Positions 9,334-23,716 of a stretch of DNA of 64,000 nucleotides are shown in pieces. The notes under the pieces are model-generated. The model worked only from the letters and a program-made list of their open reading frames with translations. It ran no database searches and was not told the DNA's origin. A program made the position numbers and the translations under genes. Numbering within the stretch: the stretch's first letter is position 1; each line of letters begins with the position of its first letter. The DNA is from Promicromonospora soli (GTDB lineage Bacteria; Actinomycetota; Actinomycetes; Actinomycetales; Cellulomonadaceae). The stretch covers positions 1 to 64,000 of the forward strand of contig NZ_BNAS01000004.1 of NCBI RefSeq assembly GCF_014653785.1. The letters are read 5' to 3'.

Positions 9334-10680
9334 TTAGGCGAAGGCGAACACCGGCGGGAAGACGACCACCACGATCACCGCCCACACGGCGTAGGCCGGC
9401 AGGTAGCGGGTCTGCCACCGCTCGACCGGGCCGAACGTCCGCGCGCCCCGGAGGAACCCGACCGAGAGCCAGGCCGACCAGGCCAGGTGCACCAGCAGCA
9501 CGAGGTTCAGGCCCAGAGCTGCCACCTTGTTCGCGCTGAACCCGAACTCGGCGATGCGGGTAAGCATCGCTGTCAGGGCCACCGCGTCGACCGCGAGCGC
9601 CGCGATGACGAGGACTACCTGGAGTACGTCGAACAGACCGGGCGGCGCGAGCGCGTCGCGCGCGGAGATCGAGTAGAGCAGCAGGCTCAGGACCAGCACG
9701 AGCACCGCGTCCATGAGGATGAGCAGCTCGCGGTCGACGTCGAGCAGGCCGCCGGCCGTCGAGAAGGCTCCGAGGAAGACCAGGAGCATCACGATGGTGA
9801 GCGGCGTGAAGACGCGGGTCAGGACCGGCGCGATGTTCTCGACGACGTTCTGCTTGGCCTCGACCAGCCAGGCGGCGACGATGAGCGCGCCGGGCACGGC
9901 GAACGGGAGGATCCAGGCCTCGAGGACGGGCTCGAAGTCGACCCCGACCAGCGCGAGCGTGCCGACCGTGAGCCCGATCAGCACGCCGCCGCCCAGGGCA
10001 AGCAGGACGTAGTAGATCGCGAGCTCGCCGGTGAAACGGACGTAGTCCATGCGGCGCGCGTCGGACCGCCATCGGCCGCCCGCGTACGCGACCGAGACGA
10101 GCGCCCACAGGGCGACTATCGCGTGGCTGGCCGCGAGGAACTCGGTCGAGCCCATGGGCTCGAACGGGTACACGTTCAGCACGACGGCGAGCAGCGCGAA
10201 CGGGATCAGGAGCGCCGCGGCGACCTGCCAGGTGAGCTTCCGCTTCCAGGCGAAGTAACCGGCGAGGAACGGCAGCACGAGCAGGCCGACGTTGCGCATG
10301 ATCGCCGTCTCGTCGTCGATCAGCTCGATCCCGGCCTTCACCGCGATGCCGGCGCCGATGGCGAGCGCCAGGACGACGCCGAGCTCACGCCAGGGGTTGG
10401 TGCCGCCGTCGGCCCGCTCGGGGACGAGGACGAGCTGCTTCCAGAGCCGGTCGGAGTGCTCGCGTGCGAACTCGCGGGAGACCTCGTCGAGGTTGCCCAT
10501 GCGCTTCACGGAGACCAGGAACGCCTCGTCGTCGTCGAGCCCGGTGCTGGTCAGGTCGGTCACCTGCTCGCGCAGGTGGTCCTCCATCTCCTCGACGTCG
10601 CCGGCCGAGATGGCCCGACGCCGCTGGACGTACCCGCGCCACTGGTCGATCTGGGACTCGAGCTGCTCGTGATCGCTCAT
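9334..10680 (-). CDS. Permease-prefix-domain integral membrane protein
   Basis: A 448-residue protein beginning MSDHEQLESQIDQWRGYVQ. The first 90 residues form the helical permease prefix domain often found fused to ABC permeases; here it is followed by about ten hydrophobic segments (ELGVVLALAIGAG through VIVVVVFPPVFAFA) with no ABC motif. Function is unknown. Its start overlaps the stop of the PadR gene by one base (TGATG), so the two are one operon. PadR regulators paired with such membrane proteins commonly control their partner, and that is the most likely relation here. Confidence 0.85.
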   Translation of the reverse strand: MSDHEQLESQIDQWRGYVQRRRAISAGDVEEMEDHLREQVTDLTSTGLDDDEAFLVSVKRMGNLDEVSREFAREHSDRLWKQLVLVPERADGGTNPWRELGVVLALAIGAGIAVKAGIELIDDETAIMRNVGLLVLPFLAGYFAWKRKLTWQVAAALLIPFALLAVVLNVYPFEPMGSTEFLAASHAIVALWALVSVAYAGGRWRSDARRMDYVRFTGELAIYYVLLALGGGVLIGLTVGTLALVGVDFEPVLEAWILPFAVPGALIVAAWLVEAKQNVVENIAPVLTRVFTPLTIVMLLVFLGAFSTAGGLLDVDRELLILMDAVLVLVLSLLLYSISARDALAPPGLFDVLQVVLVIAALAVDAVALTAMLTRIAEFGFSANKVAALGLNLVLLVHLAWSAWLSVGFLRGARTFGPVERWQTRYLPAYAVWAVIVVVVFPPVFAFA

Positions 10681-11042
10681 CACGCCCACCCCTCCGCCAC
10701 GGTAGGCGGCATCTGGACGTCCTGCCACACCTGCTTCAGGGCGTCGGCGACGACCGACCACTGCGCCTGCCGTTCGGCAAGTGCCTCCCGGCCCGCACGC
10801 GTGATCGCGTAGTGCTTGCGCCGGCGTCCGGCCTCGGACGTGCCCCAGGTCGCCTGCACGTACCCGAGCCGTTCGAGCCGGTGGAGCAGGGGGTAGAGCA
10901 TGCCGTCGGTCCACTGCATGCGGCCGCCGGAGAGCTCGTTGACGCGCTTGAGGATCGCGTAGCCGTACGACTCGCCGTCGGCCAGGATGCCGAGGACGAG
11001 CGGCGTGGCCGAGGCCGCGACCAGGTCCTTGTCGATGTGCAC
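10680..11042 (-). CDS. PadR-family transcriptional regulator
   Basis: A 120-residue winged-helix repressor. The family signature is clear: TPLVLGILADGESYGYAILKRVNELSGGRMQWTDGMLYPLLHRLERLGYVQATWG, followed by a basic wing EAGRRRKHYAITRAGREAL. A short C-terminal helix should mediate dimerisation. The start is a GTG at 11042 with GGAGA about seven bases upstream. A 22-base palindrome 24 bases upstream is the probable autoregulatory site. It is translationally coupled to the membrane protein that follows. Confidence 0.93.
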   Translation of the reverse strand: MHIDKDLVAASATPLVLGILADGESYGYAILKRVNELSGGRMQWTDGMLYPLLHRLERLGYVQATWGTSEAGRRRKHYAITRAGREALAERQAQWSVVADALKQVWQDVQMPPTVAEGWA

Positions 11043-11065
11043 TCAGAATCTCCGATGCCTAGGAC

Positions 11066-11087
11066 TGCTAGGGATTGAACCCTAGCA
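11066..11087. promoter_or_regulatory. Palindromic operator candidate upstream of padR
   Basis: TGCTAGGG (11066-11073) and CCCTAGCA (11080-11087) are perfect inverted arms around ATTGAA. The site lies 24 bases before the PadR start codon, where it would cover the promoter. Confidence 0.6.
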
Positions 11088-11145
11088 GAGCAAGGCATGG
11101 TTGATCTAGGTGTGGACGGCCGCGCATCCGGCTCTGCCGGTCGGG

Positions 11146-13059
11146 CTACTCCAGCTCGATGCTCGTGATCGTCACCGGTTGCTTCGGTTGCCCGTTGCCC
11201 TCGTTGCTCCCTTGCGCCGCGACCCGTTGAAGGATGTCCATACCTGAGGTGACCTTGCCGAACACGGTGTGCCCGTAGGAGTCCGTGGGGATCTCCGAGT
11301 CGCCGTACACGAGGGAGAACTGAGCGGCCGAGTATCCACTGCCGTTGAACCTCATGACGAGACTGCCGACTGGATACACGCCGTCGTCCGGGACGTTCTC
11401 CGGCGGCCCGAAGAGGTAGCCCGGATTCCCGTCACCGCTGAATGTGGGGTCCCCGCAGTTGAGACGGTACGGGCCAGCGGTCTGGAGCTCGTGACATCCG
11501 GTGCCGTCGTAGTAGCCACCTCGGGCGAGCTCCACGAAGACCGCGACGGCGGTCGGCGCCGAGACCCCATCGAGCTCGACCTCGATGTCGCCCAAGCAGG
11601 TCTTCAGCGTGGCGTGCCACTTCCGGTTCTCGGAGGCCGACGCGTCGTCGGGAAGGTCATAGGTCTCCCGAGGCACCCGCACCGGGTCCAGACAGGGGGC
11701 CGCGGGGGGAGCGTTGGTGGCGGCCTGGGACGGGTCGGGTTCCGCGTCCGCATCGACGTCAGTGACGCCGGGACTGGTCCCACCGCCCGCCACCACAGGG
11801 TCGTCGTCACCCGCCGGAAGCAGCGTCCGAACCAGGAAGAACCCGCCGACCGCGAGCACGAGAACGCCCGCGACAGCCACGGCGGGCCAGATCCATCTGC
11901 GGCTGGCCGAGGCCGCGCCAGGCCGTGTCACCGGCGCGGCCGATTGCGCGGCGGACGGCCTCAGCTCCGTCGCGTCCAGCTCGCCCCGGAGATGGGTCTC
12001 CGGAGCGGCGACCTGGATGTCCGACGCCGGTGGCGGCACGGCCTGTTCGCTCCGCAGGGGGCCCGCCGGCCGCGCCGGAATCGGCTCCGGACCTGACACA
12101 CGGACTTGCCCTGATGTGGACTGCCCGGATTGCGCGAGCGACAGCGGCCCGGTCGCACTCCCGGTGCGCTCCGCGATCATCGTCGCGATCCCATCGGTGA
12201 GCCACGGCCGGGTCGACGCCGCTCCGGTCATCACCGTCGCCGCATCGCCCGAGTCGGCGAGCCAGTCCAGCACCTCCGGCACCCGGGGCCTGGCCGCCGG
12301 ATCCTTGGCGAGGCAGGCCATCACCATGGGCTTCAGCTCCTCGGGGACCCCGGTCATATCCGGTTCACCGTGCACCACCCGGTAGACCATGGTCTCCAGC
12401 CGGCCGGTCCCGAACGGGTTATGACCCGAGACTGCGAAGGTCAGGACACCACCGAACGAGAACACGTCACCGGCCGCCTCGACGGGTTGCCCGAGCGCCT
12501 GCTCCGGCGGCATGTACGCGGGCGTCCCCATCAGGGCGTCAGCACTGGTGAACGACGTCACGTCGAGAGCACGGGTGATACCGAAGTCGATGACACGCGG
12601 GCCGTCGGCCGCAATGATGATGTTGGCGGGCTTCAGGTCACGATGCACCAGTCCGGCGGCGTGAATGGCCTGGAGCCCTTCGGCCAGCCCGGCACCGATC
12701 GCCAGGACGGCTTCGATGGGCAGCGGGCCGTGCGTGTCGACGGCGGCCTGGAGCGAGGGGCCGTTGATGTAGTTGGTGGCCATCCACGGCCGGTCGGAAT
12801 CGGTGTCGGCGTCGACCACCTCGGCGGCGTAGAAACCGCCCACCCGCCGCGCGGCGGCGATCTCCCGCTCGAAGCGCTGCCGGAAGTGCGGGTCGGCAGC
12901 CAGCTCGCCCCGGATTACCTTGAGCGCGACCTCGCGACCACCGCGGGAACGGCCCAGGTAAACAGCTCCCATACCGCCACGGCCCAGGCGGCCGAGCAGT
13001 CGATACGGGCCGATTTCACGAGGGTCGGCGGCCAGGTCCAGAGGTTCCAGGAATGTCAC
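11146..13059 (-). CDS. Membrane Ser/Thr protein kinase with C-terminal cyclophilin-like domain
   Basis: A 637-residue PknB-type (Hanks) kinase. The intracellular domain has the glycine loop GRGGMGAVY (26-34), catalytic Lys47, HRDLKPANI (139-147), DFG (158-160) and TPAYMPPEQ. After a Pro/Ala linker, one membrane helix spans 390-411. The outer part (about 477-637) is a cyclophilin-type peptidyl-prolyl isomerase fold, with GDIEVELDG, GYYDGTGCHEL, GCHEL-NCGDP and YGHTVFGKV. The residue that is normally the catalytic Arg (C-H-R-L in related actinobacterial proteins) is Glu524, so isomerase activity is doubtful and the domain may act as a sensor. The GTG start at 13059 has TAGGTT six bases upstream. 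Confidence 0.9.
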   Translation of the reverse strand: MTFLEPLDLAADPREIGPYRLLGRLGRGGMGAVYLGRSRGGREVALKVIRGELAADPHFRQRFEREIAAARRVGGFYAAEVVDADTDSDRPWMATNYINGPSLQAAVDTHGPLPIEAVLAIGAGLAEGLQAIHAAGLVHRDLKPANIIIAADGPRVIDFGITRALDVTSFTSADALMGTPAYMPPEQALGQPVEAAGDVFSFGGVLTFAVSGHNPFGTGRLETMVYRVVHGEPDMTGVPEELKPMVMACLAKDPAARPRVPEVLDWLADSGDAATVMTGAASTRPWLTDGIATMIAERTGSATGPLSLAQSGQSTSGQVRVSGPEPIPARPAGPLRSEQAVPPPASDIQVAAPETHLRGELDATELRPSAAQSAAPVTRPGAASASRRWIWPAVAVAGVLVLAVGGFFLVRTLLPAGDDDPVVAGGGTSPGVTDVDADAEPDPSQAATNAPPAAPCLDPVRVPRETYDLPDDASASENRKWHATLKTCLGDIEVELDGVSAPTAVAVFVELARGGYYDGTGCHELQTAGPYRLNCGDPTFSGDGNPGYLFGPPENVPDDGVYPVGSLVMRFNGSGYSAAQFSLVYGDSEIPTDSYGHTVFGKVTSGMDILQRVAAQGSNEGNGQPKQPVTITSIELE

Positions 13060-13065
13060 CGGGCA

Positions 13066-13071
13066 AACCTA
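13066..13071 (-). promoter_or_regulatory. Candidate -10 box (TAGGTT) of the kinase gene
   Basis: On the minus strand TAGGTT is followed by TGCCCG and then the GTG start at 13059, a leaderless arrangement with no Shine-Dalgarno sequence. Confidence 0.55.
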
Positions 13072-13113
13072 CCGAAACCGGCCAAGCACGTGTGACGGTT
13101 TGGGACCGTAGCA

Positions 13114-13132
13114 GGCGTCAGGCGCTGACGCC
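13114..13132. other. Small perfect hairpin between divergent genes
   Basis: GGCGTCAG and CTGACGCC pair around GCG. It lies in the 148-base gap between the divergent kinase and lipoprotein genes, so it is more likely a regulatory or protein-binding site than a terminator. Confidence 0.35.
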
Positions 13133-13207
13133 CCGAGCTGGCCAGGCCGATCGTCGCCGTCTGAGAGATGCTGTTCGGGTGAGCCCGCCGAACTTCTGGA
13201 GGCACCC

Positions 13208-14272
13208 GTGAGCGCCATGGTCGCCGTCCGGGGTCTGGGAGCGGGGGGCCGTTCCCGGTGGCCCGCCGGGGCACGACGATCCGTCATCGCCCTTGCGCTC
13301 CTCGCCCTCCTGACCGCCTGCGGCGGGTCCGCGGACACCGATGAGGGCTCCGGCACACCGTCGGCGTCGCCCTCTCAGTCCGACACCGGGTCCGGGGGCG
13401 CAAGCGGAGGGGATGCCACGCACCTCGCGCCAGGGGAGCTGATCGTGTTCGAGAAGGCCCAGCCCGGAGCCGAGGAGACCGACCTGTACGCGATCGGGCA
13501 GGACGGCAAGCCGACGTTGGTGAACAGCCCGGGTAACTACCCGCACTGGTCGCCCGACGGCAGCCAGCTCGCGTTCCTCGCCTGCCTGGACCCGCCCGAG
13601 TGCGCCACCGGCGCCGCGCTGTACGACCGCTCGACCGGCGACGTCCGTGGCTTCGTCATGCCGGACCCGGACCTCTTCACCGCTTGCGCGGTATGGGCAC
13701 CGTCCGGCAAGGAGCTCGCCTGTGAGGGGCTGAGCGACGACGATCCGACGCGGAACGGCGTCTACACCGTCCGCGCTTCGGACGGCAAAGGGCTGAAGCG
13801 AATTACCGAGAACACGGGGGGCGGAAACGACTTTCCTCTGGCGTACTCCCCCGACGGCAGTCAGTTACTGATTGATCGCGCGGACCCGTCGGGCGGATCG
13901 GCGCGCGCCTTGTTCGTCACGCCGCTCAGTGGTGGCCAGCCCGAGCGAATCACCCCCTGGGGGCTCACCGACGACGTCGCGAGCTGGTCCTCCGACGGTC
14001 GAACCATCGTCTTCGGCACTGGCGGGGCCCTGTACCGCGTGAACCCCGACGGACAGGGCTTGACCAGTATCAACCTGCAGCTGCCGGACGGGTCCTCCGG
14101 AGCGACCGCCTTCGACGTCGCCTTCTCTCCGGACGGCCAGCGAATCGTCTTCTCCCTCGCCGATCCAGTGCCGGGCATCTACACGGCCAACCTCGACGGC
14201 AGCGACGTCAAGCAGCTCACCACCGGTCCGACGGATGGTCACCACTCGACCTGGGGTCCCGCAGTCGACTAG
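13208..14272 (+). CDS. Lipoprotein with TolB/WD40-like beta-propeller
   Basis: A 354-residue exported lipoprotein. The signal sequence ends in the lipobox LLTAC (cleavage before Cys at about residue 37), followed by a Ser/Gly-rich linker. The rest holds repeated propeller blades with the motif WSPDGSQLAF, YSPDGSQLLI, WSSDGRTIVFG and FSPDGQRIVFS, as in TolB and PD40 repeats. The ligand is unknown. The GTG start has GGAGG five bases upstream. It is divergent from the kinase gene, and being an outer-surface protein it could in principle relate to the kinase's outer domain, but nothing shows this. Confidence 0.85.
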   Translation: MSAMVAVRGLGAGGRSRWPAGARRSVIALALLALLTACGGSADTDEGSGTPSASPSQSDTGSGGASGGDATHLAPGELIVFEKAQPGAEETDLYAIGQDGKPTLVNSPGNYPHWSPDGSQLAFLACLDPPECATGAALYDRSTGDVRGFVMPDPDLFTACAVWAPSGKELACEGLSDDDPTRNGVYTVRASDGKGLKRITENTGGGNDFPLAYSPDGSQLLIDRADPSGGSARALFVTPLSGGQPERITPWGLTDDVASWSSDGRTIVFGTGGALYRVNPDGQGLTSINLQLPDGSSGATAFDVAFSPDGQRIVFSLADPVPGIYTANLDGSDVKQLTTGPTDGHHSTWGPAVD

Positions 14273-14303
14273 GCCGCCGGCACACCCAAGGAACCAGTCA
14301 CAG

Positions 14304-14858
14304 TCACGCGACGACGGCACCCAGGCCGTCCAGCCGCACGTCGGCACGATCCCGGGTGCGCTCGCGCTCGAAGTGGGCCGCCTCGTCCTCCATCCAGCGC
14401 AGCCAGTGGTCCCGCGCGTCGTCGCCGTCGCGCGCAAGGCCACGGCGTAGCCGCTCGACGTCGTCCGCCTCGACCCAGATACGGAACGCGCCCAGCGCGT
14501 CCACCTGGCGCGCGGCCGCGCCGCAACCCTCCACCACCAGATGGGCCGACGGCGGGACGTCGTGCCACTCCGCCCAGGCGTCCGCGGTCCAGTCGTAGCG
14601 CCGATAGCGGGGGCGCTCCCCCGCGCTCATCGGGTCCAGGACCCACGTCCGGAGGTTCGCGGCGCCGCCGTCCGGGCCTGAGGCCCAGCCCTCGTAGAGG
14701 TCGTCCATGTGGACCACCGGGGCCTCGAGCGCGTCGCCCAGCTGGGCGGCCAGCGTCGTCTTGCCGGAACCGGCCGGCCCGTCGACGCACACCAATCGCG
14801 CGTCGACGGACCGGATCCGGTCCAAGAGCTCCCCAAGGACGGTTGGTGAGACGGTCAC
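14304..14858 (-). CDS. P-loop kinase (uridine kinase-like)
   Basis: A 184-residue cytoplasmic P-loop protein starting MTVSPTVLGELLDRIRSVDARLVCVDGPAGSGKTT. The Walker A motif GPAGSGKTT is at about 28-36, a DDLYEGW motif near residue 60 resembles the substrate-binding region of uridine/phosphoribulokinase-type enzymes, and an Arg-rich lid follows (RRYDWTADAWAEW). The phosphate acceptor is not determined by the sequence. The start is a GTG with no clear ribosome site. It converges with the lipoprotein gene. Confidence 0.8.
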   Translation of the reverse strand: MTVSPTVLGELLDRIRSVDARLVCVDGPAGSGKTTLAAQLGDALEAPVVHMDDLYEGWASGPDGGAANLRTWVLDPMSAGERPRYRRYDWTADAWAEWHDVPPSAHLVVEGCGAAARQVDALGAFRIWVEADDVERLRRGLARDGDDARDHWLRWMEDEAAHFERERTRDRADVRLDGLGAVVA

Positions 14859-14874
14859 GCCCCCGACCCACCCT

Positions 14875-14939
14875 TTGTTGTGGGCGTGACCGTTGCGACT
14901 TCCCGCCCGTTATAGGCGCAAAGTTCGCGCCCACAGCAA
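14875..14939. repeat. Long palindromic intergenic element, copy 1
   Basis: TTGTTGTGGGCG at the left pairs with CGCGCCCACAGCAA at the right, with GCGCAAAG-like inner arms. It matches copies at 62181-62241 and 63864-63927. It begins 11 bases past the argH stop, so it probably terminates the arginine operon. Confidence 0.75.
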
Positions 14940-14949
14940 GAGAGGGGGG

Positions 14950-17678
<2,729 letters not shown>

Positions 17679-17729
17679 GATTGACGATCTCTTTCCGATG
17701 GTGGTTTCAGGTGCGATTGTGGTGTGTCT

Positions 17730-18238
17730 TCAGGCGCTGAGCGCGAGGAAGCGTCCCGCCAGCGCGGCCCCGTCGGGGTCGCGGGCGATGACGAGGATCG
17801 TGTCGTCCCCGGCGATGGTGCCGAGCATCCCGGGAAACACTGAATGGTCGATCGCCGAGGCCAGCAGGTTCGCCGCCCCCGGCGGGGTGCGGAGCACCAC
17901 GAGGTTGCCCGACGACTCGGCCGAGACCAGCAGCTCCTTGGCGAGCCGGGCCAGCCGCGCGGACAGGTACTCCTCGCCCGCGTCCGACTGAGTGCTGCGG
18001 TCCCCGCCCTCGCCCGGCACCGCGTAGACCAGCGTGCCGTCCGAGCCGCGCACCTTCTCGGCCTGCAGCTCGATCAGGTCGCGCGAGAGCGTGCCCTGCG
18101 TGACGCTCACACCGTCGGCTGCCAGGGCCTCGGCGAGCTCGGCCTGTGAGTGTATGGCGTTGCGGCTCACGATCTCCGTGATCCGTGCGTGCCGGGCCGC
18201 CTTCGTCGTCGCGGTGGTCGCGACCTGCTTGATGACCA

Positions 18239-18239
<1 letters not shown>
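17730..18239 (-). CDS. argR: Arginine repressor
   Basis: A 169-residue arginine-responsive repressor. The N-terminal winged helix contains [49 protein letters not shown]. The C-terminal domain, which binds arginine and hexamerises, contains [42 protein letters not shown] with the conserved GTIAGDDT. Its ATG overlaps the argF stop (TGATG). Lying inside the operon it represses, it should be autoregulated through the site in front of argC. Confidence 0.96.
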
Positions 18240-20432
<2,193 letters not shown>

Positions 20433-20436
<4 letters not shown>

Positions 20437-21368
20437 GCGGTCACACCTTCCTTCGCCGGAACCACCATCGTCCCGTTACCCCTCGTGGTGAAGACCTCCA
20501 GCAGTGCGCTGTGCGGCTGGCGGCCGTCGATGACCGTCGCGGCGGCCACGCCGCCCTCGACCGCGCGCAGGCACGCCTCCATCTTCGGCACCATGCCGGA
20601 CTCCAGGCTCGGCAGGAGCTCCGACAGCTCCGGCGCGGTGATCCGCTCCACCAGCGAGCTTCGGTCGGGCCACGCCGTGTACAGCCCTTCGACGTCCGTC
20701 AGGACGATGAGCTTCTTGGCGCCCAGGGCGACCGCGAGCGCCGACGCCGCGGTGTCCGCGTTGACGTTCAGCACCTGGGTCGGGTCGTCCTTGTCGGGAG
20801 CGATCGTGGACACGACGGGGATGCGGCCGGCTTCCAGCAGGTCCTCGACGGCGCGCGGGTCCACCTGTACGACGTCGCCCACGAGGCCGATGTCGACGGG
20901 CTCGCCCTCCACGATGGCGTGGCGACGCTCGGCGGCCAGCAGGCCGCCGTCCTCCCCCGAGAGGCCGACGGCGACCGGGCCGTGCGCGTTGATCAGGCCG
21001 ACCAGCTCCCGGCTGACCTGGCCGGTCAGGACCATGCGCACCACCTCCATCGCCTCCGGCGTGGTGACGCGCAGGCCGCCCTTGAACTCCGACGCGATGC
21101 CGAGGCGGTCCAGCATGGCGTTGATCTGCGGTCCCCCGCCGTGCACGACGACGGGCCGCAGCCCCACCTGCCGCAGGAACACCATGTCCTGCGCGAACGC
21201 CGCCTTGAGCTCGGCGTCGATCATCGCGTTGCCGCCGTACTTGACGACGATGAGCGCGCCGGAGAACTCCTTCAGCCACGGCAGGGCCTCGATGAGCACC
21301 TCGGCCTTCTGGTCGGCGCGCAGGTCGGTGCGGGTATCGAACTCGAAGTCCTCCTCGGTCTCCCTCAT
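20433..21368 (-). CDS. argB: Acetylglutamate kinase
   Basis: Phosphorylates N-acetylglutamate; usually the arginine-inhibited control point. The 311-residue amino-acid-kinase protein shows [42 protein letters not shown] and LTDVEGLY. An N-terminal helix (residues 1-35) precedes the fold, as in arginine-sensitive hexameric enzymes, which suggests feedback inhibition (inference). Its ATG overlaps the argJ stop. Confidence 0.96.
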
Positions 21369-22549
21369 GAGCTGTATGCGCTGTTCTCGTGGACGTAGTC
21401 GTGCGTCAGGTCGTTGGTCCAGAGCGTGACCTCGGCGTCCCCGGCGTGCAGGTCGATGGTGAACGTGACGTCCCGCGCCGCGGCCATGTCGACCTTCTCG
21501 GGCGGCTCGTAGGCGCCGCCCGCCTTGCAGACGAGCACCCCGTTGACGCTCACGTCGAGCTCGGCGGGATCGAACGGCGCGACCTCCTCAGGCACCGTGC
21601 CGACCTGCGACAGGATGCGTCCCCAGTTGGGGTCGTTGCCGAACACGGCTGCCTTGACCAGGTTGGACCGGCTCACGGCGCGCGCGACGGCGAGCGCCGC
21701 GTCCTCGGTGGTGGCGTTCGTGACGGTGATGGCGATGTCGTGGGACGCGCCCTCGGCGTCGGCCACGAGCTGGCGGGCGAGGTCCGCGCAGATGGCCGTG
21801 ACGGCGTCGGTGAGCACGTCCAGGTCCGGCGTCACGTTCGAGGCGCCCGAGGCCATCAGCACCACGGTGTCCGAGGTGGACATGGCGCCGTCGGAGTCGA
21901 CGCGGTCGAAGGTGACCCGGGTCGCCGCGCGCAGTGCGGCGTCGGCGTCCGCCGCAGCGACGGAGGCGTCGGTGGTGATCACGCACAGCATCGTCGCCAG
22001 GGCGGGTGCGAGCATGCCGGCGCCCTTGGCCATGCCGCCCACGGTGAAGGTACCGCCCGACGGTGTCTCGACGGTGCGCACGGCCGTCTTCGGCACGGTG
22101 TCGGTGGTCATGATGGCGGTCGCGGCGGCCAGCCCCCCGGCGTCGTCGGCAGCGAGCGCGCCGACGGCCACGGGAACCCCCGCCAGCAGCTTGTCCGCGG
22201 CCAGGCGGACGCCGATCAGGCCCGTCGACCCGACCAGCACGTCGATCGCGCCGATCCCGAGCTCGTCGGCGACCTTCTCGGCGGTCGCGTGCGCGTCCTG
22301 GAACCCGCCCGGACCCGTGCACACGTTGGCGCCCCCGGAGTTGAGCACCACGGCGCGGGCGACGCCGTCCTTGACCGCCTGGCGCGACCACATGACTGGC
22401 GCGCCGACCACGCGGTTGCTGGTGAAGACGGCGGCGGCGGTGTGCTCGGGGCCGTCGTTGACGACCAGGGCCAGGTCCGGCGTGCCGGACGCCTTGAGGC
22501 CGGCCGTGATCCCGGCCGCCCGGAACCCTTGCGGCGAGGTCACCGTCAT
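21365..22549 (-). CDS. argJ: Glutamate N-acetyltransferase / amino-acid acetyltransferase
   Basis: Moves the acetyl group from acetylornithine to glutamate, closing the acetyl cycle; many homologues also use acetyl-CoA. The 394-residue precursor cleaves itself before a threonine, here in the motif [15 protein letters not shown] (the T of ATM). The start [13 protein letters not shown] at 22549 overlaps the argC stop (ATGA). A longer reading frame upstream is only the shadow of argC. Confidence 0.96.
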   Translation of the reverse strand: MTVTSPQGFRAAGITAGLKASGTPDLALVVNDGPEHTAAAVFTSNRVVGAPVMWSRQAVKDGVARAVVLNSGGANVCTGPGGFQDAHATAEKVADELGIGAIDVLVGSTGLIGVRLAADKLLAGVPVAVGALAADDAGGLAAATAIMTTDTVPKTAVRTVETPSGGTFTVGGMAKGAGMLAPALATMLCVITTDASVAAADADAALRAATRVTFDRVDSDGAMSTSDTVVLMASGASNVTPDLDVLTDAVTAICADLARQLVADAEGASHDIAITVTNATTEDAALAVARAVSRSNLVKAAVFGNDPNWGRILSQVGTVPEEVAPFDPAELDVSVNGVLVCKAGGAYEPPEKVDMAAARDVTFTIDLHAGDAEVTLWTNDLTHDYVHENSAYSS

Positions 22550-23628
22550 GGTGCGACTCCTTCGGTGATCAGGCCGGCGGTCTCCCGCAGGCCGAGGGCG
22601 AGGTTCATGGACTGGACGGCCGCGCCCGCGGTCCCCTTGACGAGGTTGTCGATGGCCGTGACGGTGACGACCCGGCGGGCGGCGGCGTCGACGGCCACCT
22701 GCACGCACGCCGTGTTGGCGCCCAACGTCATCGCGGTGCTGGGCCACTGGCCCTCCGGGAGCAGGTGCACGAACGGCTCCTCGGCATAGGCAGCCTCCCA
22801 CGCGGCGCGGACCTGCTCAGGGTCGACCCCCTTGACCAGCGGGGCTGTCGCCGTCGCGAGGATGCCGCGCGCCATCGGCACGAGGGTGGGCGTGAAGCTG
22901 ATGGTCACCTGCGGCGCCCCCGCGACCCGCAGGTTCTGCTGGATCTCCGGGATGTGCCGGTGCGTGCCGCCCACCGCGTACGGCTGCGCGGCGCCGAGCG
23001 CCTCGCTCGCCAGGAGGTGCGGCTTGAGCGCCTTGCCCGCGCCGGAGTACCCGTTGGCCAGGACGGCGACGATGTCGCCTGTCTCGATCACGCCTGCCGC
23101 GACGCCGGGCTGCAGGCCCAGGGTCACCGCCGTGACGTTGCAGCCGGGCACGGCGATGCGGCGGGTTCCGGGCAGCTTGTCGCGCTGACGGGCGGCGGTC
23201 GCGACGTCGACGCCGGGCGCCTCGGCGTGGATCAGCTCCGGCAGCCCGTACGGCCAGGTCCCGGCGTGCGTGGAGCCGTAGAACTGCTCCCAGTCGCTCG
23301 CGGACTCCAGCCGGTGGTCGGCCCCGAGGTCCACGACGAGGACGTCGTCCGGCAGCTGGGCGGCCACCTGCCCCGAGGCGCCGTGCGGCAGGCCGAGCAC
23401 CACGACGTCGTGGCCCCGCAGCGCGTCCGGTGTGGTGGGCTCCAGGATGCGGTGCGCGAGCCCGCGCAGGTGCGGCTGGACCTCACCGAGGCTCGACCCG
23501 GCGTTCGTGTGCGCGGTGAGCGCACCGATCTCGACGAAGGGGTGGGCCGCAAGGAGGCGGAGGACCTCCCCTCCCGCATAGCCGGACGCGCCGGCGACGG
23601 CGACACGGATGAGCTGGCTGCTGGACAT
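22546..23628 (-). CDS. argC: N-acetyl-gamma-glutamyl-phosphate reductase
   Basis: NADPH-dependent reduction of acetylglutamyl phosphate; first gene of the operon. The 360-residue protein opens with the nucleotide fold [18 protein letters not shown] and has the catalytic cysteine in [12 protein letters not shown], a variant of the common [19 protein letters not shown] holds the conserved histidine. The ATG at 23628 has no ribosome site but lies seven bases after TACACT, so the mRNA is probably leaderless. Confidence 0.96.
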   Translation of the reverse strand: MSSSQLIRVAVAGASGYAGGEVLRLLAAHPFVEIGALTAHTNAGSSLGEVQPHLRGLAHRILEPTTPDALRGHDVVVLGLPHGASGQVAAQLPDDVLVVDLGADHRLESASDWEQFYGSTHAGTWPYGLPELIHAEAPGVDVATAARQRDKLPGTRRIAVPGCNVTAVTLGLQPGVAAGVIETGDIVAVLANGYSGAGKALKPHLLASEALGAAQPYAVGGTHRHIPEIQQNLRVAGAPQVTISFTPTLVPMARGILATATAPLVKGVDPEQVRAAWEAAYAEEPFVHLLPEGQWPSTAMTLGANTACVQVAVDAAARRVVTVTAIDNLVKGTAGAAVQSMNLALGLRETAGLITEGVAP

Positions 23629-23635
23629 ATTCGGT

Positions 23636-23652
23636 AGTGTACATACTTATGC
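23636..23652 (-). promoter_or_regulatory. argC promoter (-10 TACACT) overlapped by an ARG-box-like sequence
   Basis: On the minus strand TACACT (23641-23636) precedes the argC ATG by seven bases. The overlapping sequence TGCATAAGTATGTACA (23652-23637) is an imperfect inverted repeat of the kind ArgR binds. Bound ArgR would block the -10 box directly. Confidence 0.55.
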
Positions 23653-23703
23653 AGGAGCAGTGAAACCCCGCCACTCTTTCACCCCGCCCGCCACCCCCTC
23701 ACA

Positions 23704-23709
23704 TAGGGT
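23704..23709 (+). promoter_or_regulatory. Candidate -10 box (TAGGGT) of the quinone oxidoreductase gene
   Basis: TAGGGT is followed by seven bases and the ATG at 23717; no Shine-Dalgarno sequence is present, so a leaderless mRNA is likely. Confidence 0.5.
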
Positions 23710-23716
23710 CGGGCCC

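Noticed and set aside
22550-22801. N-terminal extension of argJ
   Set aside because: It is the out-of-frame shadow of argC; argJ begins at 22549 with an ATGA overlap.
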